The notes beneath the pieces are model-generated. The model saw nothing but the letters and a program-made list of their open reading frames with translations. It searched no databases and was not told the origin of the DNA. Below are positions 50,949 to 59,908 of a stretch of DNA of 64,000 nucleotides, piece after piece (positions within the stretch are counted from its first letter, which is position 1; the number at the start of each line of letters is the position of its first letter). Position numbers and translations under genes: made by a program. Origin of the DNA: Nocardioides alkalitolerans (lineage in GTDB: Bacteria > Actinomycetota > Actinomycetes > Propionibacteriales > Nocardioidaceae); the NCBI GenBank assembly GCA_038184435.1, contig CP116227.1:4245501-4309500 (forward strand), written 5' to 3'.

Positions 50949-52565
50949 ATGAGCAACTCCATCCCGGCCGGCGGTCCCCTCGTCACGGGGCCCGGCGACC
51001 CCGAGCACGACCCCACCGCGGCGTACGCGCTGGAGCCGGACCAGGTCGCCGCCCTCACCGCACGCCTGCTCGCCACGACCGGCGAGACGGTCCTCACCCG
51101 CACCCCGCTGACGGGTGCGCCGCTCGCCCAGGTGCCGCAGTCCTCGGAGGCCGACGTCGCGGAGGCGTTCGCCCGCGCCCGCCGCGCCCAGGAGGCGTGG
51201 GCGCGCACGTCGCTGGCCCACCGCCAGGAGCTGCTCCTGCGCCTGCACGACCTGGTGCTCGACCGCCAGGAGGAGATCCTCGACCTGATCGTGTGGGAGT
51301 CGGGCAAGGCCCGCAAGCACGCGTTCGACGAGCCGCTGCACATCGCGCTGACGGCACGGTACTACGGGCGCACGCTGCGCCAGGACCTCGAGACGCGCCG
51401 CGTGCCGGGCGTCATCCCGGGCCTCACGCGGGTGGAGGTCAACCGCATCCCCAAGGGTGTCGTCGGCGTCATCTCGCCGTGGAACTACCCGTTCACCATG
51501 GCGCTCTGCGACGGCATCGCGGCGATCGCGGCCGGCAACGCCGTGGTGTCCAAGCCCGACTCGCAGACGATGCTGAGCGCGCTCCTCGCCGCGCAGCTCC
51601 TCGACGAGGCGGGGTTCCCGCGCGACCTGTGGCAGGTCGTGGCCGGCCCGGGCGCCGAGATCGGCGGCGCCATCATCGACCGCGCCGACTACGTCTGCTT
51701 CACCGGCTCGACGGCGACCGGCCGCCGCGTCGCCACCCGGGCCGCCGAGCGCCTCATCGGCTGCTCGCTCGAGCTCGGCGGGAAGAACCCGCTGCTCGTG
51801 CTGCGCGACGCCGACGTGGAGAAGGCCGCCGAGGGGGCCGTGCGGGCCGCGTTCTCCAACGCGGGGCAGCTCTGCGTCTCGATCGAGCGGATGTTCGTGG
51901 CCGACCAGGTCTACGACCGGTTCGTCGAGCGCTTCGTCGCCCGCACCCAGGCGCTCACGCTGGGGGCGACCCTCGACTGGGGCAACGACATGGGCTCGCT
52001 CATCAACGCGAACCAGCTGGAGACGGTGACGAAGCACGTCGAGGACGCCGTCGCCAAGGGCGCCACGGTGCTCGCCGGCGGGCGGGCCCGTCCCGACCTG
52101 GGTCCGTTCATGTACGAGCCGACGATCCTCGAGGGCGTCACGCCCGAGATGACCTGCTTCGGCAACGAGACCTTCGGCCCCGTCGTGGCGCTCTACCGCT
52201 TCAACGACGAGGCCGAGGCCGTCGCGCGGGCCAACGACGGGGAGTACGGCCTCAACGCGTCGATCTACAGCCGCGACGGCGAGCGCGCCCGTGCGCTGGC
52301 GCGACGCATCAAGTGCGGCACGGTCAACGTCAACGAGGCGTTCGCCGCGACCTTCGCCTCCCTGGGCGCCCCCATGGGCGGCATGCGGTCCTCAGGCATG
52401 GGGCGTCGCCAGGGCGCCGAGGGCCTCTTGCGCTACACCGAGACGCAGTCGGTGGCGACGCAGCGGCTCGTGCCGATCGCCCCGTCGTTCGGTCTCTCCG
52501 ACGAGTCCTACGCGAAGGTGATGAACCTCAGCCTCCGGCTCCTCAAGAAGGCGGGACGCGCGTGA
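50949..52565 (+). CDS. Succinate-semialdehyde dehydrogenase (GabD2-like)
   Basis: A 538-residue aldehyde dehydrogenase. The catalytic cysteine is in NAGQLCVSIERM and the general base in CSLELGGKNP. VNRIPKGVVGVISPWNYPFTMAL is the typical cofactor-binding entry (VVGVISPWNYPF). The long N-terminus is that of the actinobacterial GabD2 group, which oxidises succinate semialdehyde to succinate. ATG 50949 is chosen because a -10 box lies 6 nt upstream. The GMC oxidoreductase overlaps its stop as GTGA. Confidence 0.88.
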   Translation: MSNSIPAGGPLVTGPGDPEHDPTAAYALEPDQVAALTARLLATTGETVLTRTPLTGAPLAQVPQSSEADVAEAFARARRAQEAWARTSLAHRQELLLRLHDLVLDRQEEILDLIVWESGKARKHAFDEPLHIALTARYYGRTLRQDLETRRVPGVIPGLTRVEVNRIPKGVVGVISPWNYPFTMALCDGIAAIAAGNAVVSKPDSQTMLSALLAAQLLDEAGFPRDLWQVVAGPGAEIGGAIIDRADYVCFTGSTATGRRVATRAAERLIGCSLELGGKNPLLVLRDADVEKAAEGAVRAAFSNAGQLCVSIERMFVADQVYDRFVERFVARTQALTLGATLDWGNDMGSLINANQLETVTKHVEDAVAKGATVLAGGRARPDLGPFMYEPTILEGVTPEMTCFGNETFGPVVALYRFNDEAEAVARANDGEYGLNASIYSRDGERARALARRIKCGTVNVNEAFAATFASLGAPMGGMRSSGMGRRQGAEGLLRYTETQSVATQRLVPIAPSFGLSDESYAKVMNLSLRLLKKAGRA

Positions 52566-54283
52566 GCGGCTTCGACTACGACGTCCTCGTCGTCGGCTCC
52601 GGGTTCGGCGGTTCGGTCTCCGCGCTGCGCCTGACGGAGAAGGGCTACAAGGTCGGGGTGCTCGAGGCGGGCGCCCGCTTCGAGGACGCCGACTTCGCGT
52701 CGACGTCGTTCGACCTGAAGAAGTACCTCTTCGCCCCGCAGGCGGGGTGCTACGGCATCCAGCGGATCGACGCGATCAAGGACTGCCTGATCCTCGCCGG
52801 CGCGGGTGTCGGCGGCGGCTCGCTGGTCTACGCGAACACGCTGTACGAGCCGCTCGACGCGTTCTACGACGACCCCTCGTGGTCGCACATCACCGACTGG
52901 AAGTCGGAGCTCGCGCCCTACTACGACCAGGCCAAGCGGATGCTCGGCGTGGTCGAGAACCCGGTGCGCACCGCGAGCGACGACGTCATGCTCAAGGTGG
53001 CCGAGGAGATGGGCGTCGGGGACACGTTCCACCCGACCCCGGTCGGCGTCTTCTTCGGCGGGCCCGAGCACGGCGGGGCCGAGGAGGGAGGCGTCGACGT
53101 CGAGGACCCGTTCTTCGGCGGGGCCGGACCGCGCCGTACGACGTGCCGCAACTGCGGCGAGTGCATGACGGGCTGCCGGCACAACGCGAAGAACACGCTG
53201 GTGAAGAACTACCTCTACCTGGCGGAGCAGCTGGGCGCGACGGTCCACCCGCTGACGACGGTGACGCGGGTGCGCCCGCTGGCCGGCGGCGGCTACCGGG
53301 TCGACGTGCGCTGGACGAAGGCGAAGCTGTCCCGCCGCTCGGCGGTGCGCAGCTACACGGCCGAGCAGGTCGTCTTCTCGGCGGCGGCCCTGGGCACGCA
53401 GAAGCTGCTCCACCGGCTCAAGGCGACGGGCGACCTGCCCGGGGTCTCCGACCGGCTCGGCGTGCTGACGCGCACCAACTCGGAGTCGATCCTCGGGGCG
53501 CTCGCCCCGGACCTCTCGACCGACTACAGCAAGGGCGTCGCGATCACCTCGTCGTGGCACCCCGACCCGGTGACGCACATCGAGCCGGTGCGCTACGGCA
53601 AGGGCTCCAACGCGATGGCGCTCATGCAGACGGTGCTGACGGACGGCGACGGCCCCGGCCCCCGGTGGCAGACGTGGCTCAAGGAGCTGTGGCGGGAGCG
53701 CCGCAACGTCCTCGACCTCTACGACATGAAGCACTGGTCGGAGCGCACGGTCATCGCGCTCGTGATGCAGACGCTCGACAACTCCATCACGACGTTCCCG
53801 AAGCGCACCCCGTTCGGCTGGCGGCTGTCGTCGAAGCAGGGCCACGGCGCCCCGAACCCGACGTGGATCCCGATCGCCAACGAGGCGACGCGTCGCATCG
53901 CGGCCATGATCGGCGGCAAGCCGGGCGGCACCGTGGGGGAGCCGTTCAACCGGCCGCTCACGGCGCACTTCATCGGCGGCTGCACGATCGGGGAGTCGCC
54001 CGAGACCGGCGTGGTGGACCCCTACCAGCGGATGTTCGGGCACCCGGGGCTCCACGTCGTCGACGGCTCCGCGATCTCGGCCAACCTCGGAGTGAACCCG
54101 TCGCTGACGATCACCGCCCAGGCCGAGCGCGCGATGGCCTTCTGGCCCAACAAGGGCGAGGCGGACACGCGGCCACCGCTGGGCGCGGCGTACGAGCGCG
54201 TCGGAGCGGTCGCGCCCCGTCGTCCGGCGGTGCCCGCCGAGGCGCCGGCGGCGCTGCGGCTGCCCATCGTCGGGGTCAGCTAG
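52562..54283 (+). CDS. GMC family oxidoreductase (ChoD-like)
   Basis: A 573-residue FAD enzyme. The N-terminal FAD motif is VLVVGSGFGGSVSALRL; the flavin C-terminal motif is GLHVVDGSAISANLGVNPSLTITAQAERA in two parts. Residues about 196-211 contain a four-cysteine cluster CRNCGECMTGCRHNAKNT, which resembles an iron-sulfur or zinc site and is unusual in classical GMC oxidases. The same kind of protein (ChoD) lies beside guaB3 in M. tuberculosis. Its substrate here is not known; cholesterol oxidation should not be assumed. GTG 52562 overlaps the previous stop. Confidence 0.88.
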   Translation: MSGFDYDVLVVGSGFGGSVSALRLTEKGYKVGVLEAGARFEDADFASTSFDLKKYLFAPQAGCYGIQRIDAIKDCLILAGAGVGGGSLVYANTLYEPLDAFYDDPSWSHITDWKSELAPYYDQAKRMLGVVENPVRTASDDVMLKVAEEMGVGDTFHPTPVGVFFGGPEHGGAEEGGVDVEDPFFGGAGPRRTTCRNCGECMTGCRHNAKNTLVKNYLYLAEQLGATVHPLTTVTRVRPLAGGGYRVDVRWTKAKLSRRSAVRSYTAEQVVFSAAALGTQKLLHRLKATGDLPGVSDRLGVLTRTNSESILGALAPDLSTDYSKGVAITSSWHPDPVTHIEPVRYGKGSNAMALMQTVLTDGDGPGPRWQTWLKELWRERRNVLDLYDMKHWSERTVIALVMQTLDNSITTFPKRTPFGWRLSSKQGHGAPNPTWIPIANEATRRIAAMIGGKPGGTVGEPFNRPLTAHFIGGCTIGESPETGVVDPYQRMFGHPGLHVVDGSAISANLGVNPSLTITAQAERAMAFWPNKGEADTRPPLGAAYERVGAVAPRRPAVPAEAPAALRLPIVGVS

Positions 54284-54404
54284 AAACTCCTCGACGGACC
54301 ACGTAACCCACGTCACGCGGCCTCGTTGTGCTGGACGGGTCCGGCATGTTTGCTCCCTCCCAGCCCGGGCCCGGTCGTCCTGGGCTGCGCGCAGTCGACA
54401 GGAC

Positions 54405-54447
54405 CGTCAGGGCCCGGCCACCCTCCCTCCCCGGCCGGGCCCTGACG
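54405..54447. other. Hairpin upstream of guaA
   Basis: Perfect 15-bp stem, arms 54405-54419 (CGTCAGGGCCCGGCC) and 54433-54447, loop of 13 nt. It lies between the GMC gene and the likely guaA -10 box (TAGACT, 54459-54464). It may end the upstream transcript or act as an attenuator. Confidence 0.6.
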
Positions 54448-54498
54448 CGTTTGCGGGCTAGACTCCGCGGGTCCCCGCAGGCAAGTGAAAGGCCCTCG

Positions 54499-56064
54499 AT
54501 GTCGTCTGCCCCCGACCACGACCTCGTCCTGGTGGTCGACTTCGGCGCCCAGTACGCCCAGCTCATCGCGCGCCGCGTGCGCGAGGCCCGGGTCTACTCC
54601 GAGATCGTCCCGCACACGATGCCGGTCGCGGAGATGCTGGCGAAGCAGCCGGCGGCCATCATCCTGTCGGGCGGCCCCTCGAGCGTGTACGCCGAGGGAG
54701 CGCCCCGCATCGACGCGGACCTCTTCACGGCGGGCACGCCCGTCTTCGGCATGTGCTACGGCTTCCAGCTCATGGCGCAGAACCTGGGCGGCACGGTGTC
54801 GCCGACGGGCGCGCGGGAGTACGGCCGCACGCCGGTGACGGTGGGGGAACCGGGCACGCTGCTGGCGGACCTGCCGGGCGAGCACCGCGTCTGGATGTCG
54901 CACGGCGACTCCGTCACCGCGGCCCCCGACGGCTTCGCCGTGCTGGCGTCGACCGACGTGACGCCCGTGGCGGCCTTCGAGAACACCGACCGCCGGCTCG
55001 CCGGGGTGCAGTGGCACCCCGAGGTGCTGCACTCGGAGCACGGCCAGGAGGTGCTCGAGCGCTTCCTCGTCGACATCGCCGGCTGCCGCCAGACCTGGAC
55101 GATGGTCAACATCGTCGAGGAGCAGGTCGAGCGGATCCGCGCCGAGGTCGGCGACGCCCGCGTCATCTCGGCGCTCTCGGGCGGCGTGGACTCCGCCGTG
55201 TCGACGGCGCTCGTGCAGCGGGCGATCGGCGACCAGCTCACCGCCGTGTTCGTCGACCACGGCCTGCTCCGCGAGGGCGAGGCCGAGCAGGTCAAGCAGG
55301 ACTACGTGGCGGCGACCGGGGTGGACCTCAAGGTCGTCGACGCCCGGGAGCAGTTCCTCGGGCACCTCGCCGGGGTCACCGACCCGGAGACGAAGCGCAA
55401 GATCATCGGCCGCGAGTTCATCCGCGTCTTCGAGGCCGCCGAGCGCGAGGTGCTGGCGACGCCGGGCCCGCCGGTGAAGTTCCTCGTGCAGGGCACGCTC
55501 TACCCCGACGTCGTCGAGTCCGGCGGCGGCGCCGGCACCTCCAACATCAAGAGCCACCACAACGTGGGCGGCCTGCCGGAGGACCTCGAGTTCTCCCTCA
55601 TCGAGCCGCTGCGCACCCTGTTCAAGGACGAGGTGCGCGAGGTGGGCCGCCAGCTCGGCATCCCCGAGGCCATCGTCGCCCGGCACCCGTTCCCCGGCCC
55701 CGGCCTCGCGATCCGCATCATCGGTGCCGTGGACGAGGAGCGCCTCGCGATCCTCCGCGCCGCCGACGCGATCGTGCGGCAGGAGACCACCGCCGCCGGG
55801 CTCGACGGCGAGATCTGGCAGTTCCCCGTCGTGCTCCTCGCCGACGTCCGCTCGGTCGGCGTGCAGGGCGACGGCCGCACCTACGGTCACCCCGTCGTGC
55901 TGCGTCCCGTCTCCAGCGAGGACGCCATGACGGCCGACTGGACCCGGCTGCCGTACGACGTGCTCGAGCGGATCTCGACCCGCATCACCAACGAGGTGGC
56001 CGAGGTCAACCGCGTCGTGCTCGACGTGACGAGCAAGCCGCCGGGCACCATCGAGTGGGAGTGA
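54499..56064 (+). CDS. guaA: GMP synthase (glutamine-hydrolysing)
   Basis: A 521-residue GMP synthase, converting XMP to GMP with glutamine and ATP. The amidotransferase nucleophile is in GMCYGFQLMA, with His and Glu in GVQWHPEV; the ATP-pyrophosphatase P-loop is SGGVDSAVST; the dimerisation domain fills the C-terminus. ATG 54499 follows GAAAGG; an ATG at 54343 would lie across the hairpin and promoter and is rejected. It converges with the LapA-like gene, 21 nt apart. Confidence 0.97.
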   Translation: MSSAPDHDLVLVVDFGAQYAQLIARRVREARVYSEIVPHTMPVAEMLAKQPAAIILSGGPSSVYAEGAPRIDADLFTAGTPVFGMCYGFQLMAQNLGGTVSPTGAREYGRTPVTVGEPGTLLADLPGEHRVWMSHGDSVTAAPDGFAVLASTDVTPVAAFENTDRRLAGVQWHPEVLHSEHGQEVLERFLVDIAGCRQTWTMVNIVEEQVERIRAEVGDARVISALSGGVDSAVSTALVQRAIGDQLTAVFVDHGLLREGEAEQVKQDYVAATGVDLKVVDAREQFLGHLAGVTDPETKRKIIGREFIRVFEAAEREVLATPGPPVKFLVQGTLYPDVVESGGGAGTSNIKSHHNVGGLPEDLEFSLIEPLRTLFKDEVREVGRQLGIPEAIVARHPFPGPGLAIRIIGAVDEERLAILRAADAIVRQETTAAGLDGEIWQFPVVLLADVRSVGVQGDGRTYGHPVVLRPVSSEDAMTADWTRLPYDVLERISTRITNEVAEVNRVVLDVTSKPPGTIEWE

Positions 56065-56085
56065 CCCCGACCCTCCGGTCGTAGG

Positions 56086-56472
56086 TCAGCGGCGGCCGCG
56101 GGCCCGGTGCGGCTCGCGTCCGACCTCCTTGCGCGTGCGGCGCCGCAGCTGCCAGATCCGCAGCGAGCCGGCGATCGCGGTGAGCAGGATGCCCGCGGCG
56201 GTCGCGATCAGCAGCGACACGGCGAGGGGGGCCCGGCCCTCGAAGCCGAAGAACCGCACCGTGGTCTGCTCCGTGTTCTGCGCGATGAACACGACGAGCA
56301 GCAGCAGGAGCACGCCCAGCGCGACGGCGCCGATCCACAGGCCGCTCGTGCGCGAGCCGCGCAGGGGGTCGTCGTGGGGACGCTCGGCGTCCTTCGGGGG
56401 CGGCGGCGGGGGCGGGGGCGCGGTCGGGGGAACGGCGGGATCGCCGGCGGGGGACGCCTGGGGGACGGTCAT
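56086..56472 (-). CDS. LapA-like (DUF1049) two-helix membrane protein
   Basis: A 128-residue protein with a long proline run (PPTAPPPPPPPPK) at the N-terminus, a helix GAVALGVLLLLLVVFIAQN, a second helix SLLIATAAGILLTAIAGSL, and a basic tail. The phrase FIAQNTEQTTVRFFGFEGRAPLAVSLL (in parts) matches the LapA/DUF1049 family, which helps assemble surface components in some bacteria. The role in actinobacteria is unknown. Confidence 0.8.
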   Translation of the reverse strand: MTVPQASPAGDPAVPPTAPPPPPPPPKDAERPHDDPLRGSRTSGLWIGAVALGVLLLLLVVFIAQNTEQTTVRFFGFEGRAPLAVSLLIATAAGILLTAIAGSLRIWQLRRRTRKEVGREPHRARGRR

Positions 56473-56581
56473 GCCGTCGAATCTAGCCGCGCCGGCCTCC
56501 GAACCGGAGGGCGTTCGGGGCCGGCGTCCGGCGTCCGGCGGGCGTGACGGCTGCGTCGAGCGTTGTCGCGAAATGGGACGT

Positions 56582-56614
56582 TGGGACACCCGGGACCGGC
56601 CCGGGCGGGTCCCA
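56582..56614 (-). terminator. Hairpin after the ROK gene
   Basis: Imperfect stem: TGGGAC (56582-56587) with GTCCCA (56609-56614) and CCCGGG (56589-56594) with CCCGGG (56600-56605), loop ACCGG. It lies 47 nt beyond the ROK stop on that strand and may end its transcript. No U-run. Confidence 0.5.
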
Positions 56615-56660
56615 GGTGCACTTTTCCGCGCGCCGGGCGGGTCCCGCGCGGCAGCAAGCC

Positions 56661-57875
56661 TCAGACGAGCAGGTCCGTCAGCTCCGCCGCCAGCAGCACG
56701 GCCCCGACCAGGGAGGCCCGCTCGCCCAGCTCGGACAGCTCCACGGGCGTCGCCGCGACGGCGTCGAGCACGTGGCGGCGCAGCTCGCGGCGTACCGACT
56801 CCAGGAGCAGGTCGCCCGCCCGCGCCATGTCGCCGCCGACGACGAGCACGCCCGGGTTCATCAGGTTGACGACGCTCGCGAGCGCCCAGCCGATGTGGCG
56901 GCCCGCGTCCTCGAGCGAGCGCTGGGCGGAGACGTTGCCGCCCTGGGCGGCGGCGACGACGTCGTCGAGCGTGGCGCCGGGGAGCTGGTCGGCCAGCATC
57001 GCCAGGACGCTGCCGACGGAGGCGTAGGCCTCGAGGCACCCGCGGCTGCCGCAGCGGCAGACGGGACCGCGCTCGTCGAGGGTGAGGTGGCCGATCTCGC
57101 CGGCGGCCCCGCCGGACCCGTGGAAGAGCCGGTTGTCGATGACGATGCCGGCACCGACGCCCGAGGAGATCTTCACGAAGAAGGAGTTGTCCTCGCCGCG
57201 GGCGACGCCGAGCCGGTGCTCGGCGAGCGCGCCGAGGTTGGCGTCGTTCTCGACGGTGACGGGCACCCCGAAGGCCTCCTCGCAGGCCGCGAGCGCGTCG
57301 ACCCCGACCCAACCGGGGAGGATCGCCGCGGCCGCCACCACCCGCTGGTTGATGGGGGCCGGCAGGCCGGTGGCCACCGTGCGCAGCGCGGTGCGGTCGA
57401 GGCCCTGGGCCGCGAGCAGCCCGTCGAGCAGGGCGGTCGCGATGGCGAGGCCCTCGGTGTGCGAGTGCGTGGGGGAGAGCCGCTGGCGCTGCTCCGCGAC
57501 GAGGTGGCCCGTCACGTCCCCGATGGCGACCGCGACGTGGCTGTGGCCGAAGTCCACCCCGGCGACGAGACCGGCGCCCGGGGAGAGCCGCACGACGGTG
57601 CCCCGGCGGCCGCTGCCGGGCTCCGTGGCCACGAGCCCGGCCGCGGCCAGGTCGCGGATGATGTTGGAGACCGTGGCGGGCGCGAGCCCGGTGACCCGCG
57701 CCAGCTCCGCCTGCGTCGGCGGCGGCGCGTCGTCGACCTCGGCCCCGTTGCCGGCTGCCCGCAGCACGTCGAGCACGCGCCGCTGGTTGGCGGTGCGCAG
57801 CGTGGCGGTCGAGCCGGGCGCGGCCGGACGGAGGTCGGGGGTGGACACGGGCGTCACCCTGACGTGTGAGGTCAC
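56661..57875 (-). CDS. ROK family transcriptional regulator
   Basis: A 404-residue regulator of the XylR/NagC type. Residues about 50-90 are a winged helix-turn-helix (TQAELARVTGLAPATVSNIIRDL). The C-terminal sugar-kinase fold keeps ENDANLGA with the catalytic Asp and the zinc motif CRCGSRGCLE. It probably binds a sugar and represses the divergent importer. GTG 57875 is the start; the first arm of the operator lies 5 nt upstream, pointing to autoregulation. Confidence 0.92.
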   Translation of the reverse strand: MTSHVRVTPVSTPDLRPAAPGSTATLRTANQRRVLDVLRAAGNGAEVDDAPPPTQAELARVTGLAPATVSNIIRDLAAAGLVATEPGSGRRGTVVRLSPGAGLVAGVDFGHSHVAVAIGDVTGHLVAEQRQRLSPTHSHTEGLAIATALLDGLLAAQGLDRTALRTVATGLPAPINQRVVAAAAILPGWVGVDALAACEEAFGVPVTVENDANLGALAEHRLGVARGEDNSFFVKISSGVGAGIVIDNRLFHGSGGAAGEIGHLTLDERGPVCRCGSRGCLEAYASVGSVLAMLADQLPGATLDDVVAAAQGGNVSAQRSLEDAGRHIGWALASVVNLMNPGVLVVGGDMARAGDLLLESVRRELRRHVLDAVAATPVELSELGERASLVGAVLLAAELTDLLV

Positions 57876-57879
57876 GAAC

Positions 57880-57946
57880 CGTCAAGACATGTTCTCAAAC
57901 CGGGCTCGAAACTCGCTGGTAACGATTTTGCGTTCATGTCTTGACG
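57880..57946. promoter_or_regulatory. Divergent ROK operator: two 12-bp inverted arms
   Basis: CGTCAAGACATG at 57880-57891 and its exact complement CATGTCTTGACG at 57935-57946, separated by 43 nt. The right arm contains TTGACG, a -35-like box with AACACT 18 nt later for the importer genes. The spacing (55 bp centre to centre, about five helical turns) would suit DNA looping by the ROK regulator. Confidence 0.65.
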
Positions 57947-58022
57947 ACAAGGGCTGTGGCGCACAACACTCCGACCGTTACCACGCGACGGTGCTGTCGC
58001 ACCCGGTCCACGAGGAGAGTCC

Positions 58023-59096
58023 ATGTCCAGCAGCAAGATCAAGCGCGGCATCGTCAGCACGGCCGCGATCGTCGTCGGGGTCGGCCTGCTGGCCGCCTGC
58101 GGCGCCAACGACGCCCAGGAGGGCGACAGCGACACCAAGGTCATCGCGCTCCTGCTGCCGGAGTCGAGCACCACGCGCTACGAGGCCTTCGACAAGCCGC
58201 TCTTCGAGGCCAAGGTGCAGGACGTCTGCGGCGACGAGTGCGAGGTCGTCTACTTCAACGCCGACCAGGACGAGGCGAAGCAGACCCAGCAGGTCGACTC
58301 GGCCATCTCGCAGAACGCCGACGTCATCGTGCTCGACCCGGTCAACGGCGCCGGCGCGGGCGGCATGGTCCGCACCGCGCAGGAGTCGGGCGCCGAGGTC
58401 ATCGCCTACGACCGGTTCATCGAGGGCGCGGACTACTATCTCTCCTTCGACAACGAGACCGTCGGCCGCATGCAGGGCGAGGCGCTCGTCGAGGCCACCG
58501 GCGGCACCGGCGGCATCCTCATGCTCAACGGCGCGCCCAGCGACCCCAACGCCGCCCAGTTCAAGTCGGGCGCCCACGAGGCGATCGACGCGAGCGGCCT
58601 CGAGGTGCTGGCGGAGTACGACAACCCCGACTGGAGCCCCGACAACGCCCGCACCTGGACCACCGACCAGCTCGCGCGCTTCGACGCCGGCGACATCGCG
58701 GGCGTGTACGCCGCGAACGACGGCCAGGCCGGCGGCGTCATCGCCGCGCTGACCGGTGCGGGCGTCGACCCGACCGCGCTGCCGCCCATCACGGGCCAGG
58801 ACGCGGAGCTCGCCGCCATCCAGCGCATCGTCGCCGGTGAGCAGGCCATGACGATCTACAAGCCCATCAAGGTCGAGGCCGAGAAGGCCGCCGAGGTCGC
58901 CGTGGCCCTCGCCAAGGGCGAGGACGTCGGCGAGACGACCGACTACGAGGGCGTCGCCTCGTTCATCTTCGACCCGATCGTCGTCACGGCGGACAACGTC
59001 AACGACACGGTCATCGCCGACGGCTTCTACTCGGTCGAGGACATCTGCACCGCGGACTACGCCGACGCCTGCACCGCCGCCGGCATCGGGGCGTGA
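58023..59096 (+). CDS. Xylose-type ABC transporter substrate-binding lipoprotein
   Basis: A 357-residue lipoprotein. The signal peptide ends in LLAAC with Cys26. VIAYDRFIEGADYYLSFDNETVG and NGAPSDPNAAQFKSGAHEAI (in parts) are close to the xylose-binding protein XylF pattern. It should capture a pentose or related sugar for the CUT2 importer. ATG 58023 follows CACGAGGAGAGT. The ATPase gene overlaps its stop as GTGA. Confidence 0.9.
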   Translation: MSSSKIKRGIVSTAAIVVGVGLLAACGANDAQEGDSDTKVIALLLPESSTTRYEAFDKPLFEAKVQDVCGDECEVVYFNADQDEAKQTQQVDSAISQNADVIVLDPVNGAGAGGMVRTAQESGAEVIAYDRFIEGADYYLSFDNETVGRMQGEALVEATGGTGGILMLNGAPSDPNAAQFKSGAHEAIDASGLEVLAEYDNPDWSPDNARTWTTDQLARFDAGDIAGVYAANDGQAGGVIAALTGAGVDPTALPPITGQDAELAAIQRIVAGEQAMTIYKPIKVEAEKAAEVAVALAKGEDVGETTDYEGVASFIFDPIVVTADNVNDTVIADGFYSVEDICTADYADACTAAGIGA

Positions 59097-59908
59097 GCTC
59101 GGCCGTGGAGCTCAGCAAGACGACCCGCGCAGCGACGGGGTCCGCCCTGTCGCTGCGCGGGGTCAGCAAGCGGTTCGGCGCCGTCCAGGCGCTGTCCGCC
59201 ATCGATCTCGACGTCGCGAAGGGCGAGGTCGTCGCCCTCGTCGGCGACAACGGCGCCGGCAAGTCGACGCTCGTGAAGATCATCTCGGGCGTCTACCAGC
59301 CCGACGACGGCACGATGACCCTCGACGGCCGCGAGGTCGTCGTGGGTGGTCCGCGCCAGGCGCAGAAGCTCGGCATCGCGACCGTGTTCCAGGACCTGGC
59401 GCTGTGCGACAACCTCGACGTCGTCGCCAACCTCTTCCTCGGTCGCGAGCGCACCGCGGGCGGGGTGCTCCTCGACGAGGTCCACATGGAGCAGGAGGCG
59501 TGGCGGCTGCTGCGCCGCCTCTCCGCGAAGATCCCGTCGGTCCGCATCCCCATCGCGGCCCTCTCGGGCGGACAGCGACAGACCGTCGCGATCGCCCGCA
59601 GTCTCGTCGGCGACCCCGGCATCGTCATCCTCGACGAGCCGACCGCCGCCCTCGGCGTGGCCCAGACGGCGGAGGTGCTCTCCCTCGTGGGGCGCCTGCG
59701 CGAGACCGGCCTCGGCGTCATCCTCGTCAGCCACAACATGGCCGACGTGCTGGCGGTCGCCGACCGCATCGAGGTGCTCCGCCTGGGCCGCAACGCCGCG
59801 CGCTTCGACGCCGCGGATGTGACCACCGAGCAGCTCGTCGCCGCGATCACCGGCGCCGGGGAACGCCCGGCCCATCCCTCCGACTCGCCCGCAGGAGCCC
59901 GCCCATGA
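59093..59908 (+). CDS. Sugar ABC transporter ATPase, single domain
   Basis: A 271-residue ATPase with one cassette: Walker A GDNGAGKST, signature LSGGQRQ, Walker B IVILDEPTAALG and the H-loop in VILVSHNMADVL. Unlike the double-domain protein at 8257, this is the single-domain (FrcA-like) type, which works as a homodimer. It overlaps the binding-protein gene and the permease gene. Confidence 0.92.
   Translation: MSSAVELSKTTRAATGSALSLRGVSKRFGAVQALSAIDLDVAKGEVVALVGDNGAGKSTLVKIISGVYQPDDGTMTLDGREVVVGGPRQAQKLGIATVFQDLALCDNLDVVANLFLGRERTAGGVLLDEVHMEQEAWRLLRRLSAKIPSVRIPIAALSGGQRQTVAIARSLVGDPGIVILDEPTAALGVAQTAEVLSLVGRLRETGLGVILVSHNMADVLAVADRIEVLRLGRNAARFDAADVTTEQLVAAITGAGERPAHPSDSPAGARP

Noticed and set aside
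50864..57946. Possible common regulator for CTTGACA (50864) and the TCTTGAC-containing ROK operator (57935).
   Set aside because: Only six or seven bases are shared, and arm length and spacing differ; chance similarity to -35 boxes is more likely.
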